Origin: Planctomicrobium piriforme | Lineage (GTDB): Bacteria; Planctomycetota; Planctomycetia; Planctomycetales; Planctomycetaceae | Direction of reading: 5' to 3' | Length of the DNA: 57,766 nucleotides | NCBI GenBank assembly: GCA_945860955.1 | Contig: CAMATH010000046.1 | Coordinates: forward strand, 1 to 57,766 | Part shown: positions 1-8,660 of the stretch, in pieces | Numbering within the stretch: the first letter of the stretch is position 1 | How the letters are laid out: each line of letters starts with the position of its first letter | Translations under genes and position numbers: made by a program | Notes under the pieces: model-generated | Database searches by the model: none | What the model saw: only the letters and a program-made list of their open reading frames with translations | What the model was told of the DNA's origin: nothing

Positions 1-1
1 C

Positions 2-619
2 AAGCGGGGATTCGATCTGTTCTGTACTGTCGAAACCTATGAGCAGTTGCGTTTCACCCTTGGCAGCCACGTCGTGGATTTCGGGCGTTCTGATCCCGAG
101 TTGCCTTGTTGTGTCCCCCCGCGGGAAGCGGTTGACTTCTGGATCATCGGCGGCTGCGGCGGAACCAGCGGTGGCGCGCTCGATCCGGCCATCAAGTTGA
201 TTCACGATGTCGCCCAACAGCGGAACATTCAACATCCTCGAGTCAATGTCCTCCTGATCGGCGCGGAAATCTCGTTGGGCGACCGGACCCGATCCGTCAC
301 GACAAAACAGCAGCAAGTCGTGCGGGCGACCGCTGCGGGACTGGTCTGCAAACTCGCTGGTGACATGGCCAACTCGCAGCCAATTGATGAAACCCGGCCG
401 GACGGCACCTCGTTTTCCGTGTCCTCCAGTGATCGAGTCTGGTCTTTGCTTCTGGCCGACCAGACGAACGGCCAAGCTGACTGCTCGACGGTTGACGGAC
501 TGATCCGTGTCGTCGTCGAGGCATTGTTTCCGCGGCTGTTCACCATGGCTGGCATCCATCTCGGAGATCGTTTCAAGGACTTCGTTGAACTTGGCTCCAC
601 TGGACGCGGCCAACTCTAA
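2..619 (+). CDS. Tubulin/FtsZ-like protein, 5' truncated by window edge
   Basis: The frame is open to the first bases of the window, so the N-terminus is missing; the first internal start codon is a TTG at 47. About 205 residues are visible. A hydrophobic strand leads into IIGGCGGTSGGAL, which resembles the tubulin/FtsZ phosphate-binding signature (GGGTGSG) but has Ser for one Gly. A helix and a second strand (VNVLLIGAE) follow, as expected for that fold. Seen: the motif and the order of secondary structure. Inferred: membership of the bacterial tubulin-like families. It is the first visible gene of a four-gene run, 16 bp before the next gene. Another Rossmann-like nucleotide-binding protein is possible. 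The partner N-terminal G-box residues cannot be checked because they lie outside the window. Confidence 0.5.
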   Translation, partial: KRGFDLFCTVETYEQLRFTLGSHVVDFGRSDPELPCCVPPREAVDFWIIGGCGGTSGGALDPAIKLIHDVAQQRNIQHPRVNVLLIGAEISLGDRTRSVTTKQQQVVRATAAGLVCKLAGDMANSQPIDETRPDGTSFSVSSSDRVWSLLLADQTNGQADCSTVDGLIRVVVEALFPRLFTMAGIHLGDRFKDFVELGSTGRGQL

Positions 620-635
620 CCGCAAGGTCATTATC

Positions 636-2519
636 ATGGAACTCCGGCCGACTCACTACAAATTCGTTCCCTCGCAGGTCGATTCTCTCGGTGCGACAGT
701 ACTGAGATATCCCTTCCCTGAAATCTGGGACCACTACGAACGTGGCTTCCACAGGACTGTCATTGAGCATCTGTGTACGACGCATGGGCATCACACATCG
801 CAATTGGAACTCCTCGATCAGGCACATCTGACTCACGAGGCAATCTGCCTCGACGAATGGTTCCAGGACTACCGTCCTCCCATTCTGCGATTCCGATGGG
901 ATGTTGAAACCCTCACGAAACTCGCCTTGACCGCTGACGATCTGGCTCACGATGACGGACAATGGAAAAGTGACGCACTCGATCTAGATCGCCCGATCCA
1001 GACTGCGACTGCCGAGATCCGCCGGCGAATTCAGAATTTGCGACGACTCACCCAAGCTGAATCCGGACCGGACGCCGCGGTCGGCACACTCGAGGCACTC
1101 CGTACCAACTGGCTAACATTACGAACAGAATGGATCGCGCCGGTCGACTGGACAACGCGCCATGCCGACGAATTGCAGGACACGGCTCGGATCCTGCGAA
1201 ACGCAAGGCAGCCGCGCCAGTTTCACTACCGTACTCTTCTTTCGCTCCGCGCCCGTCTCAGCCCGCGGCGCTGGTTGACCGAAAGTGAACGGCAGATGAT
1301 CGAACGGCGCCTGTTTCCGCGGATTCAGCGTGCCGGCGAACTTCGATTTGAGCAGGAATTGCGCAGACGCCGCTGCCGGATCGCGGATGCGATTCTCGGG
1401 CGACCTGGCGCCCCAGGAATCCTGGACCAGATTCTTCAGGAAGTCGAATCCGATCGCACGTACTTCAAGTCACTGACGAACGTTTCCCATCGCGCCCGAA
1501 TCGAACGCGCCTCTCGGGAACCGGATGAGATTCTGCTGGTTGAGAGCCTGGACACGGTGATTGATGCGGACGGACAGCGGACATTGCTGGATCTCTACGA
1601 CGAACTCGTCCACAGGTCGGGATGCACTCCTGCCCGTCTCGCCGAGCAGCTTCTGGCGCAGGGACTATCGATTGAGGGTCGCCGTTACTTGCCGGCTGAG
1701 TGGCCCAGTCTGCCGCTGCCGCATGTACAACAGGGACTTCAAGCTGTCGTCGCTGGCTATCTCGGGTCTTCGAACCGGCGTACTCCAGTTCGGATTGATC
1801 AACCGCAGACGGCGTTCGACCACGCGGCCACCATTACACCGATGTCTCCGGAACTCGCCGCTGTACTGCGCGCCGCACTTCCACTTTGGATTCGCCAATC
1901 GAAGCCGTACGCCGAACATCAACACTTGAACGGCGCAGACCCCAGTCGGCACGCGTTTCTCTTTTGTTATCCACCTGACCGCCGTCGTTGGGAATCATTG
2001 CTCGTGGCGCACGTTCGCATGTCCAATGGGGACGTAGCGGTCGACGATGCTGTTACGTATGCCACGGCCCATCCGTACGTTGCAATCCTGTGTCATTATG
2101 CTGGATTTCCGGCCGGTGGCCTTCGATCACTCCCGTCATGGATTCTCCATAACCAGCAGCTCCGCCAGCAGGGGCGATTGGTGCCCCAGGTCGATCCGTC
2201 GAACTATCCCGAGATGCGACGTTTGTCGCATCGGCCCGATGACGCAGAAGACTGCCGACAGCTCTTTCAATCCGCGCTCAAGGCAAATGTGATCGTTCCC
2301 CTCGCGGGAGCCACGGGTCAATTCACGATCGCATTTGAATACGAAGGATTTGACAAGTCGCTGGGACTGAGTCAATCGGGGTTCGAGTCGAACCTTCTGG
2401 TGGACGACGACCTCTACAATTTCGTCTTCTGGCGCGTCCGCGACGCCCTGGACAAGGGACAGTTGACCGCCGCGGATGTGCCGCTGTTCGTTCGCAACTT
2501 TTCATCCCGCTCCCACTGA
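636..2519 (+). CDS. Unknown protein of mobile-element operon (627 aa)
   Basis: I recognise no domain. The frame is open from 507, but that start would overlap the preceding gene by over 100 bp. The ATG at 636 is preceded by AAGG at a suitable distance and begins MELRPTHYKF. The product is about 627 residues, soluble in appearance, charged and probably helical in its first half (many Arg/Leu/Glu heptad-like stretches), with no signal peptide or membrane segment. It lies between the tubulin-like gene and the membrane coiled-coil gene, with 16 bp and 8 bp gaps, so co-expression and shared function with those genes and the ATPase are likely. The real gene status is well supported; the function is unknown. 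Confidence 0.8.
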   Translation: MELRPTHYKFVPSQVDSLGATVLRYPFPEIWDHYERGFHRTVIEHLCTTHGHHTSQLELLDQAHLTHEAICLDEWFQDYRPPILRFRWDVETLTKLALTADDLAHDDGQWKSDALDLDRPIQTATAEIRRRIQNLRRLTQAESGPDAAVGTLEALRTNWLTLRTEWIAPVDWTTRHADELQDTARILRNARQPRQFHYRTLLSLRARLSPRRWLTESERQMIERRLFPRIQRAGELRFEQELRRRRCRIADAILGRPGAPGILDQILQEVESDRTYFKSLTNVSHRARIERASREPDEILLVESLDTVIDADGQRTLLDLYDELVHRSGCTPARLAEQLLAQGLSIEGRRYLPAEWPSLPLPHVQQGLQAVVAGYLGSSNRRTPVRIDQPQTAFDHAATITPMSPELAAVLRAALPLWIRQSKPYAEHQHLNGADPSRHAFLFCYPPDRRRWESLLVAHVRMSNGDVAVDDAVTYATAHPYVAILCHYAGFPAGGLRSLPSWILHNQQLRQQGRLVPQVDPSNYPEMRRLSHRPDDAEDCRQLFQSALKANVIVPLAGATGQFTIAFEYEGFDKSLGLSQSGFESNLLVDDDLYNFVFWRVRDALDKGQLTAADVPLFVRNFSSRSH

Positions 2520-2527
2520 GCGCGGCC

Positions 2528-3472
2528 ATGTCCTTGACTCTCTGGCGAACGGGACTTGCGCTCGGTTCCCTCGCACCACTGATACGGCACGCCTGGGACC
2601 GCATTCAGACGGTACTCGAGATCGTCGTCGAGGGGCCCGACGTCTGTTCGTCTGTTTTCGCATTGCTCATCCTGCTGTTCATCGGCGAGCGCGTGATCGC
2701 TGTTGAACCGCGGCTCCGACTCTGGACACACCGCGCCGCGCTCACGGTGTTCTTTCTGTATGTCGGTTGCAAAGTATGGCTGGTGCGACCGACCGACGGC
2801 GTGGAGGTTGTCGGAGTTTTGCTGCGGGGGTTGCTTGCTGCCTCCTGGTGCCTGGCCATCTCCCTGATCAGTTTACCTGTCGGGTTGTGGTCCTGGCGGC
2901 ATTCGGTGGGAGCGCTTGTTCAATCGGTTCTTAAACGAATTGGCAAAGCGCGACGCGCCAGAACCGACAGGCGTCAACGAATTGCTGACGCCGAGCGACG
3001 AAGACAGCTTCAAGCGGAAGACGAACGACTCGCTCCAGACCGCGAACGCCAGCAACAGGAGGCCGAACAAAGGAGCCGAGCGGAAGCGGCTCAGCGAATC
3101 GCCGATCAACGACGTCGCGAGGGGGTCCGCCTTGACTGTCAGTTATTGTACGACAGGAATCGATCGGTCCTGCGTGACAAGCTGACGGCGAAGCAGTTGC
3201 GCGACTATTTCGAGCGGTACCTCGCGGATGGATTTACTGCAGAGGAAGTCGAACGTCGGGGACAGGAGCTGAAGGCGATGATTTCGGCTGTGGTCGAGTC
3301 GGTCGGTCGCAAGAAGGGGCAGTTCGACAGCTTGAAGAGTCTGCGTGAGTACTATCGGGGTGAGCGAGATTCGATCGAGACGTCCGACTTCGCGGACGAA
3401 ATCAAGGGTTCTCTTTTGTCCGACCTGGCCCATGAGGAGGAGCGCGCGATCCGCGCGTTTCGTCAGATATGA
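2528..3472 (+). CDS. Membrane-anchored coiled-coil protein of mobile-element operon
   Basis: This 314-residue protein has a clear bipartite layout. The first part holds three hydrophobic segments, at about residues 41-58, 70-88 and 95-122, enough to span the membrane. It is followed by a long Arg/Glu/Gln-rich stretch at about 135-200 with strong coiled-coil character, then a mixed C-terminal domain. It starts 8 bp after the preceding stop, and its TGA overlaps the ATG of the ATPase gene (ATGA). That overlap suggests translational coupling and a physical partnership with the ATPase. A membrane scaffold for the ATPase, or an anchor for the tubulin-like protein, would fit, but this is inference. 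I do not recognise a named family. Confidence 0.8.
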   Translation: MSLTLWRTGLALGSLAPLIRHAWDRIQTVLEIVVEGPDVCSSVFALLILLFIGERVIAVEPRLRLWTHRAALTVFFLYVGCKVWLVRPTDGVEVVGVLLRGLLAASWCLAISLISLPVGLWSWRHSVGALVQSVLKRIGKARRARTDRRQRIADAERRRQLQAEDERLAPDRERQQQEAEQRSRAEAAQRIADQRRREGVRLDCQLLYDRNRSVLRDKLTAKQLRDYFERYLADGFTAEEVERRGQELKAMISAVVESVGRKKGQFDSLKSLREYYRGERDSIETSDFADEIKGSLLSDLAHEEERAIRAFRQI

Positions 3473-5220
3473 TTCCCATTCTACTTGGCAGCGACCTGGC
3501 AAACGACGAACGGGTGTACCTCGATCCGGAACTGTTTCGCACGCACTTCCATTTGATCGGCGCCACAGGGAGTGGCAAGAGCACGGCGCTCTTGTCGATG
3601 GTGCAACCACTGCTGATGCAGCCGGGGACCGAGAAGTGCTGCCTGTTCCTGATCGACCCAATGGGCAATCTGTCGCGGGACCTGCTGCGGTTCATCGCGC
3701 ACCCGCGATTCTGCCCTCAGCACGTGCGTGATCGGCTCGTCTACATCGAACCGGCCAACGAAAACTATGTACTCCCCTTCAATCCATTGACGCACACCAC
3801 GGAAGCGAGTCGCTACTACCAGACGATGCGGTCCGTCGACATTGTGCTGCGGGCCTGGGCGGCGCAGGATGTGAGCCAACAGCCCCGGCTGTTGCAGTGG
3901 ACATACAAGGCGTTCTGCGCTGCCGCCATGCTGGGGTATCCGATCGCCATGTGCCGGTACTTGTTGCACCCAGGCCAGCCGGAACACGAAGCGATCCTCC
4001 ACAAAATACCGGGCGACATCCGCTTCCAATGGCAGGACATCCTCCAGGCGCGGGGCAGTGAGGCGACCCGGATCCTGGAATCGGCCCGCAACCGACTTGA
4101 CCCGTTCTTCGAGTCGGTCAATCTCCGCCGAATGTTTGGCGCACGGACGGGGTTGTTCGACTGCGAACGGTTCATTCGCGAGCGCAAGGTGGTAATCGTC
4201 AACCTGGCAAAGTACGGGAAGATCCCAGGATTCATTTCCGACACCATCGGCAGCCTTGTCCTCAACGAGATCGTCGAGACCGCCAATCGAATGTCCACGC
4301 GGGACGGGCGAAGCGCCGTCGATCCGACGTATGTCGTCATGGATGAGTTCCAGAAATACGTCGGAGTCGACATCGAGGACGCACTCCCCACGGTCCGCCA
4401 GATGGGATTGCGGTTGATTCTGGCGCATCAATCGTTTTCGCAATTGGAACTGGAGGACGTCGATCTGACGCAGATGATCTGGCAGGCGCGGAGCCGGTTG
4501 ATGTTCACCAACAGCGCCCGAGATGCCGATCTGGTGGCGGACGAGCTGGCCAAACTGACGTTTGATTCCATGCGAATCAAGGACATGCGCACGAGTCGGA
4601 AGCAACTCATCGTCGGCTACCGCAAGGAGTGGCTCGATAGCGTCTCGTCGTCAACGAACAAATCGCACGGCACATCGGATCAAGATACGATCGGCTACAA
4701 CCAGTCGACGGGAGAGACGATGATCCCCGGACATTCGGACCCCACGCGAAGTCGGGGACATGGCGATCAGAATTCTCGTGCGACCGGTCGGACGTCGTCG
4801 AAAGGCGATGCCGAAACGCGAGGACAGAGTCAGGCGAACGTACCGATTCACGATACATTTGAAGAGGTCACCAACGTGACGTACCAGTCGTTTGAGGAGT
4901 GGTCGCTCGATTGGGGCAAGCGCATCCGCCAACTGCGTACAGGCGAGGCGTTCGCCATGTTCGCCAATAATCCGGGCGTGCATCAGATCGCGATCGAACA
5001 TCTTCCGATCTACGACACGCGCGACATGAAGGCCCGAGTCGAAGATCTGCTGGCAAAGAACTACGAATCCGAGTTCTTCCTCACTGCTGACGCAGCCGAT
5101 CGGGAAATCGCGGAATGCCGGCGGCTGCTTTTGCAGTCCCCCCCGATTGTAGTCACCACTACGGTCCCTGGATCGCAGGGACAGCAGCCGAAGTCCAGCA
5201 CCGACGTTCCGTTTCGCTGA
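3469..5220 (+). CDS. TraD/TcpA-type AAA+ ATPase, probable DNA-transfer coupling protein
   Basis: A P-loop NTPase of 583 residues. Walker A is GATGSGKST at residues 31-39. Walker B is a hydrophobic strand ending in MDEF, with Asp292 and Glu293. After it, a segment like LILAHQS fits the sensor region of HerA/FtsK/TraD-like motors. A Ser/Gly/Asn/Thr-rich linker at roughly 391-461 is inserted before the last domain; such low-complexity inserts are common in type IV secretion coupling-type ATPases of integrative elements. The gene overlaps the membrane coiled-coil gene by 4 bp. No transmembrane helix is present in this protein, so the neighbour may supply the anchor. Likely role: moving DNA, or remodelling a protein complex, at the membrane. 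The family call is strong; the exact substrate is unknown. Confidence 0.85.
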   Translation: MIPILLGSDLANDERVYLDPELFRTHFHLIGATGSGKSTALLSMVQPLLMQPGTEKCCLFLIDPMGNLSRDLLRFIAHPRFCPQHVRDRLVYIEPANENYVLPFNPLTHTTEASRYYQTMRSVDIVLRAWAAQDVSQQPRLLQWTYKAFCAAAMLGYPIAMCRYLLHPGQPEHEAILHKIPGDIRFQWQDILQARGSEATRILESARNRLDPFFESVNLRRMFGARTGLFDCERFIRERKVVIVNLAKYGKIPGFISDTIGSLVLNEIVETANRMSTRDGRSAVDPTYVVMDEFQKYVGVDIEDALPTVRQMGLRLILAHQSFSQLELEDVDLTQMIWQARSRLMFTNSARDADLVADELAKLTFDSMRIKDMRTSRKQLIVGYRKEWLDSVSSSTNKSHGTSDQDTIGYNQSTGETMIPGHSDPTRSRGHGDQNSRATGRTSSKGDAETRGQSQANVPIHDTFEEVTNVTYQSFEEWSLDWGKRIRQLRTGEAFAMFANNPGVHQIAIEHLPIYDTRDMKARVEDLLAKNYESEFFLTADAADREIAECRRLLLQSPPIVVTTTVPGSQGQQPKSSTDVPFR

Positions 5221-5245
5221 ATCGGCCGACTGCCGCAGCGCCACT

Positions 5246-5638
5246 TCATTCAGCCGCATTGGCTAGGCGGCGGGCATGGGCCAATTGGGCCGCTTCGCGC
5301 AAGCTGAGACCGCCGTCCTGAGCGACTGCCTTTAAAACTTCTCGGAAGACTGCCCGCTCGGAAGCGGTGACGCCGAAGCGCAGCAGGTAGTCCATGTTGA
5401 GATCGTGATCCGCTCGCATCCGCTCGATTCGATCAGTGATGGCCGCGTTGAGCACTTCTTGTTGGCGAATCATCGCTTCTGCATCCTCAAGTTGCCTCAG
5501 GCGAAGTTGAGCGTCCCCCTGGCGCACGTGGATGCCGATTGGGGACGTCGCTGGGTGATCATCGAACAACCGAGGAAGCGCGCTCGCGTACGGGTCGTCG
5601 CATTGCTCAGGATCTTCGGGAGAATTCGGGTTGCGCAT
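5246..5638 (-). CDS. Small coiled-coil protein of unknown function
   Basis: A 130-residue frame beginning MRNPNSPEDP. An upstream in-frame start at 5749 exists, but the added 37 residues are Cys/Arg-rich and look non-coding. The central part (about residues 45-90) is Gln/Glu/Arg/Leu-rich and probably helical. The C-terminus has a run of Ala/Leu/Arg helices ending AHARRLANAAE. It is convergent with the ATPase gene, with a 25 bp gap. I recognise no family and see no strong ribosome binding site. The amino-acid composition is protein-like, so it is probably a real accessory gene of the element. Confidence 0.55.
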   Translation of the reverse strand: MRNPNSPEDPEQCDDPYASALPRLFDDHPATSPIGIHVRQGDAQLRLRQLEDAEAMIRQQEVLNAAITDRIERMRADHDLNMDYLLRFGVTASERAVFREVLKAVAQDGGLSLREAAQLAHARRLANAAE

Positions 5639-6558
5639 GACGGCAGAATATGCCGCCACGCAACATGCGCAAGTGAAATCGATTGACGAAATCGCATCGC
5701 CACGATTTGATCGCATCCAGAGGCCAACCCTTCGATCACACCGAACCACAAATCCCCTCTCCCGCGTCGATTGTTCGTCGCCGCTTCCGCGGCGTCTTGC
5801 GATCGGCGAGTGACCCCCGGTTGAATTCTGCGACTATTCCTCCGAGCAATCTGACGAGGCGAAGGCCGGTCGCGATGGGTACTAGCACCGAGTCCAAAGC
5901 TCGGTCCATAAGTGGGGCCAGCGGTGGGCCGGGGCGGAGCGCGCAGCCGGACCAGGCCCTGTGTGTGTATGTTGTTGCCCCCCAGCCGTTTCGGGTCGCC
6001 AGGGGTCAGTCGGCTGCGGCCTCGTGACCCCTGGCTAGGGTTGATGCGTTCCAGGGGGTCTAAGCGTTCGCGTTGCTCACGCTTATTCTGCCTGCCAGTG
6101 GTCGGACGGTCCACGGCCGCGCTTTCCACCAACCCTAGCCAGGGGTGCCCCCTGGCGACCCCTGCTCGACCGCTGGCTGGTTGTGCTGCCCGTTTTTCGC
6201 ACGAGTCCGGTTTGCGCGGTCTCGCACTCGGCCTGGCGGCCGAGGGAAACGGCCCCCCTTTGTGTGTGTTGGTGTGGGTTGTGTGTGTTTTGTCGAGTGG
6301 GTTTCGATGGGTTGGCTCGCGATCTCGGGAGTGTAGCGGGGCCGGTCCCTTCGGCCGTCAAGGGAAGCTTGTCGGCCGGCGTGGGCAACGGTTGCTGTCG
6401 CGATGCTCCGCAACCGGCACGCCGGCTCCCGCGCGGCCGCGAGGAGCGACCGACGGCGCGTGGGCGACGCGCCCCCTGTGACGGCGGGCTGCGGCCCCGC
6501 TGTGCTGCCGGTGCATCGTCGCAGAGCGCGACGGGCGTTTCTATTTCCTTTTCTACCC
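5639..6558. other. 920 bp gene-free region with inverted repeats and a GT-rich tract
   Basis: No convincing gene is present; the open frames here are Arg/Pro/Ser-rich and conflict with each other. The stretch holds a small hairpin (ACCGAG at 5887-5892, CTCGGT at 5900-5905), the large inverted repeat described separately at 5993-6161, and a strongly GT-biased tract at about 6257-6300. Its place between the operon and the accessory genes would suit a transfer or replication origin, but that is inference only. Confidence 0.5.
5993..6161. repeat. Nested long inverted repeat (REP-like or origin-like)
   Basis: The outer arms GGGTCGCCAGGGG (5993-6005) and its exact reverse complement (6149-6161) enclose inner arms ACCCCTGGCTAGGGTTG (6027-6043) and its exact reverse complement (6130-6146). 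CCAGGGGTC (5999-6007) can also pair with GACCCCTGG (6026-6034), which gives an alternative local hairpin. Near the centre is a third stem, TAAGCGT (6061-6067) with ACGCTTA (6079-6085). Such nested symmetry is unlikely by chance. It could be a dispersed palindromic repeat or a functional origin. Confidence 0.75.
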
Positions 6559-7047
6559 ATGACCGCGAACAGAACACATCATCGGCGAAACACAAACAGC
6601 AAGACTCACGTCCAGGAGACGCCGCACGGAGTCGACGTCTTTCAATCTCATTGGAATTGCCAGTGCGCGAGATGCGCCAAGAAACGCGCAGCCGTGCATC
6701 GGCTCGTCGATTCCTTCTCGCAGATTCCGGCCGACTGGATCCGTGAGTTGGCCGAGCATCAGGGAGAAACCCTGGCGATCCCGATGTGGGGTACGGTCTT
6801 CGCGCCGCACGATGGATCAGACGCTGCCGCCATTCGCCGGCTCTGTCGGCCGATTGCCGGCGCCGAAGGTGACGCCGACATGGAAAGCTTGACCGCCAGC
6901 GGTTGGGAAGCTGTCGCCGAGACGGGCATTCTGGCCGTGACGTTCGACGAGGTATTACTCCTCGGTATTCATGGCGCTGGATACGACTTCTACGCCGACC
7001 ATTGGGAGCCGCTGTACAATGCGCTCGGCTACCACTGGCATCGGTGA
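6559..7047 (+). CDS. Accessory protein of unknown function (162 aa)
   Basis: The frame is open from 6403, but the first 52 residues are Arg/Pro-rich and look non-coding. The ATG at 6559 (MTANRTHH) starts the protein-like part. A CQCARC-type Cys cluster near residues 36-41 could bind a metal. The C-terminal half (WEAVAETGILAVTFDEVLLL, then an aromatic-rich GYDFYADHW segment) looks globular. There is no Shine-Dalgarno sequence; a pyrimidine-rich tract lies directly before the start codon. It is the first of a series of small accessory genes in the integrated element. I do not recognise a family. Confidence 0.65.
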   Translation: MTANRTHHRRNTNSKTHVQETPHGVDVFQSHWNCQCARCAKKRAAVHRLVDSFSQIPADWIRELAEHQGETLAIPMWGTVFAPHDGSDAAAIRRLCRPIAGAEGDADMESLTASGWEAVAETGILAVTFDEVLLLGIHGAGYDFYADHWEPLYNALGYHWHR

Positions 7048-7091
7048 TTTTTTATTGTCTTTATTTCCAATTTCAATTCCCAATCCTCAAA

Positions 7092-7250
7092 ATGGAAAAT
7101 CCCTACATCACACCCGAACATCAGGAAATCCTGGACCGCGTCGCGTCAAACCCAGGGTATTACGTCGACGCCTGCCCGCAGTGCAGTCTGCCGCATCCCT
7201 CGTGCGAATGCCCGTTGGCGATCCACGAAGCGAAGCGTCGATCGAAATGA
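7092..7250 (+). CDS. Small Cys-cluster (zinc-ribbon-like) protein
   Basis: A 52-residue protein starting at the ATG at 7092 (MENPYITPEH). It contains CPQC followed by CEC, four or five Cys within about 15 residues, which suggests zinc binding. It starts 44 bp after the previous stop, and the intervening DNA is T/C-rich. A strong rho-independent terminator follows 40 bp downstream, so it is probably the last gene of a short transcript with the 162-residue protein. The size and Cys pattern fit small DNA-binding or regulatory proteins of mobile elements; no family is recognised. Confidence 0.55.
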   Translation: MENPYITPEHQEILDRVASNPGYYVDACPQCSLPHPSCECPLAIHEAKRRSK

Positions 7251-7290
7251 TCGAGACGGGATTGCGGGCGACGGATTGATTCAAACCGCC

Positions 7291-7325
7291 ACGCCTCACG
7301 GTGAACCGCCGTGGGGCGTTTTTTT
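7291..7325 (+). terminator. Rho-independent terminator
   Basis: Stem ACGCCTCACGG (7291-7301) pairs with CCGTGGGGCGT (7309-7319) with one G-U pair, a 7-base loop, and a T run at 7319-7325. It follows the small Cys-cluster gene. The 350 bp from 7251 to 7600 contains no other feature that I can support. Confidence 0.85.
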
Positions 7326-7600
7326 GTGCTCGCCGGAATCGGGACCAGAATTCGCAGCCAGTTGATTTTTTTGAGAATTGTCGCTTGATTTCTAACGGAT
7401 CGATGGTACAAATAATCTATCGACCACTTTGTGGTTGCCTCCGGGACATCCACGTGTCCGCCACGGCACCTGCCGTGAAGACCGTTCGACCGGTTGTACC
7501 TTCATCCCGATCTCGGGATCGTTTCCACCGAGCCGTGTCCAATTTTCGGACCGTCGCTCGGTGCTCTTTTTTCCAGGGAGACGATCATCCGAGGTTCGCT

Positions 7601-8512
7601 ATGCCGATCACGGCTTTCGACATTCAACTGCTCAAGGCACTCGCCCAGTACTACGTGCTGACGCGCGAGCAACTGCAGCGGCATTGTTTCCCCGGACACA
7701 GCACCGGACGAACCACGCGGAAGCGGCTGCTCAAGCTGCAAAATGCGGGGTACATTCACAAGCATCGCATGCCGGTCGCGTATCCCGGGACGACCGGCGC
7801 CGCGCCTGTCTATTACGTCACGAAGAGTGGGGCCGAGCTCCTGGCGTCGTGGTTTGATGACGACACGTACCGGTTGATCAACACTCGTTGTCCACGGGGC
7901 GACCGCCTGAACCATTGGATCGCCACAAACGAAACGAGGATGGTGATCGAGCAGGCGATCGCGGGACAGACAGAAGTCACGCTCGGTCGCTTTATCAACG
8001 AATGGGAAACAGTCGACAAGAACGCCGCCGAGAGTCAGCAATTCACATTGCATACCCAGCTCATCCAGGATCCTCCGCTGTCGTGCAGCCCCGATGCCGG
8101 CTTTCTTCTCTGCATGCGAGGACACCGCAAGGTATTCTACCTGGAAAGGGATTTGGGGACGTCCAGTCCCCGGCAGGTCGCGGCCCGAAAGTCGCGAGGC
8201 TATGCCGAGCTGGCAGCAAGGCAGGGACATCGACGACATTTTCCCGAGACGACGCTCGATGTCTTCGGAGTGCTGTGCGTCACGACGACCGCCTACCGCT
8301 GCGAACAGATGGCAAAGCACATCTCCAAACGCCAGCGTCCGGATCTCTGGTTATTCGTTGATGAACATGAACTGACTCCCGAGAGCTTTCTGTTCGGGTC
8401 CATCACAATGGATCACCAGCGAAAGCGCGGGGCGTTGATCAAGTTGCCTTCGACGAGTTCGGTGGTGACCGTGGAAGCTGCCGTGACGAACGAGGCGGAC
8501 GATGATGATTGA
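7601..8512 (+). CDS. Replication-relaxation family protein
   Basis: A 303-residue protein of the Replic_Relax type (PF13814 by recognition), a family typical of plasmids and integrative elements that is linked to replication or mobilisation. The N-terminal winged-helix part (residues 1-75) runs from ALAQYYVLTREQL through TTRKRLLKLQNAGYI to a VYYVTKSGAELL ending, the usual signature. The C-terminal part, with conserved-looking SPDAGFLL and KVFYLERDLGT segments, resembles the nuclease-like half seen in this family. The ATG at 7601 has GAGG upstream; the 100-residue open extension before it is non-coding in composition. The protein supports calling the region a mobile element. Confidence 0.85.
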   Translation: MPITAFDIQLLKALAQYYVLTREQLQRHCFPGHSTGRTTRKRLLKLQNAGYIHKHRMPVAYPGTTGAAPVYYVTKSGAELLASWFDDDTYRLINTRCPRGDRLNHWIATNETRMVIEQAIAGQTEVTLGRFINEWETVDKNAAESQQFTLHTQLIQDPPLSCSPDAGFLLCMRGHRKVFYLERDLGTSSPRQVAARKSRGYAELAARQGHRRHFPETTLDVFGVLCVTTTAYRCEQMAKHISKRQRPDLWLFVDEHELTPESFLFGSITMDHQRKRGALIKLPSTSSVVTVEAAVTNEADDDD

Positions 8513-8660
8513 TTTTAGGCGTCCACATCCGAATTGATGCTGGCCGGCCACTCGCGTTCAGGGACGCGGCGGTCGACCGGCACTCGGTGTGGGTTTTTTC
8601 GGACGTGACACTGCCGACAAAGCAGACGTCTGTCCTTTTTGTTTCCTCCCCCCCAAGAAC

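Noticed and set aside
3481-4605. 374-residue minus-strand frame
   Set aside because: It is the reverse of the ATPase gene, which has Walker A and B motifs.
5961-6300. GT-rich tract as a possible CRISPR or microsatellite
   Set aside because: There is no regular repeat-spacer pattern and no fixed unit; it is only a biased composition.
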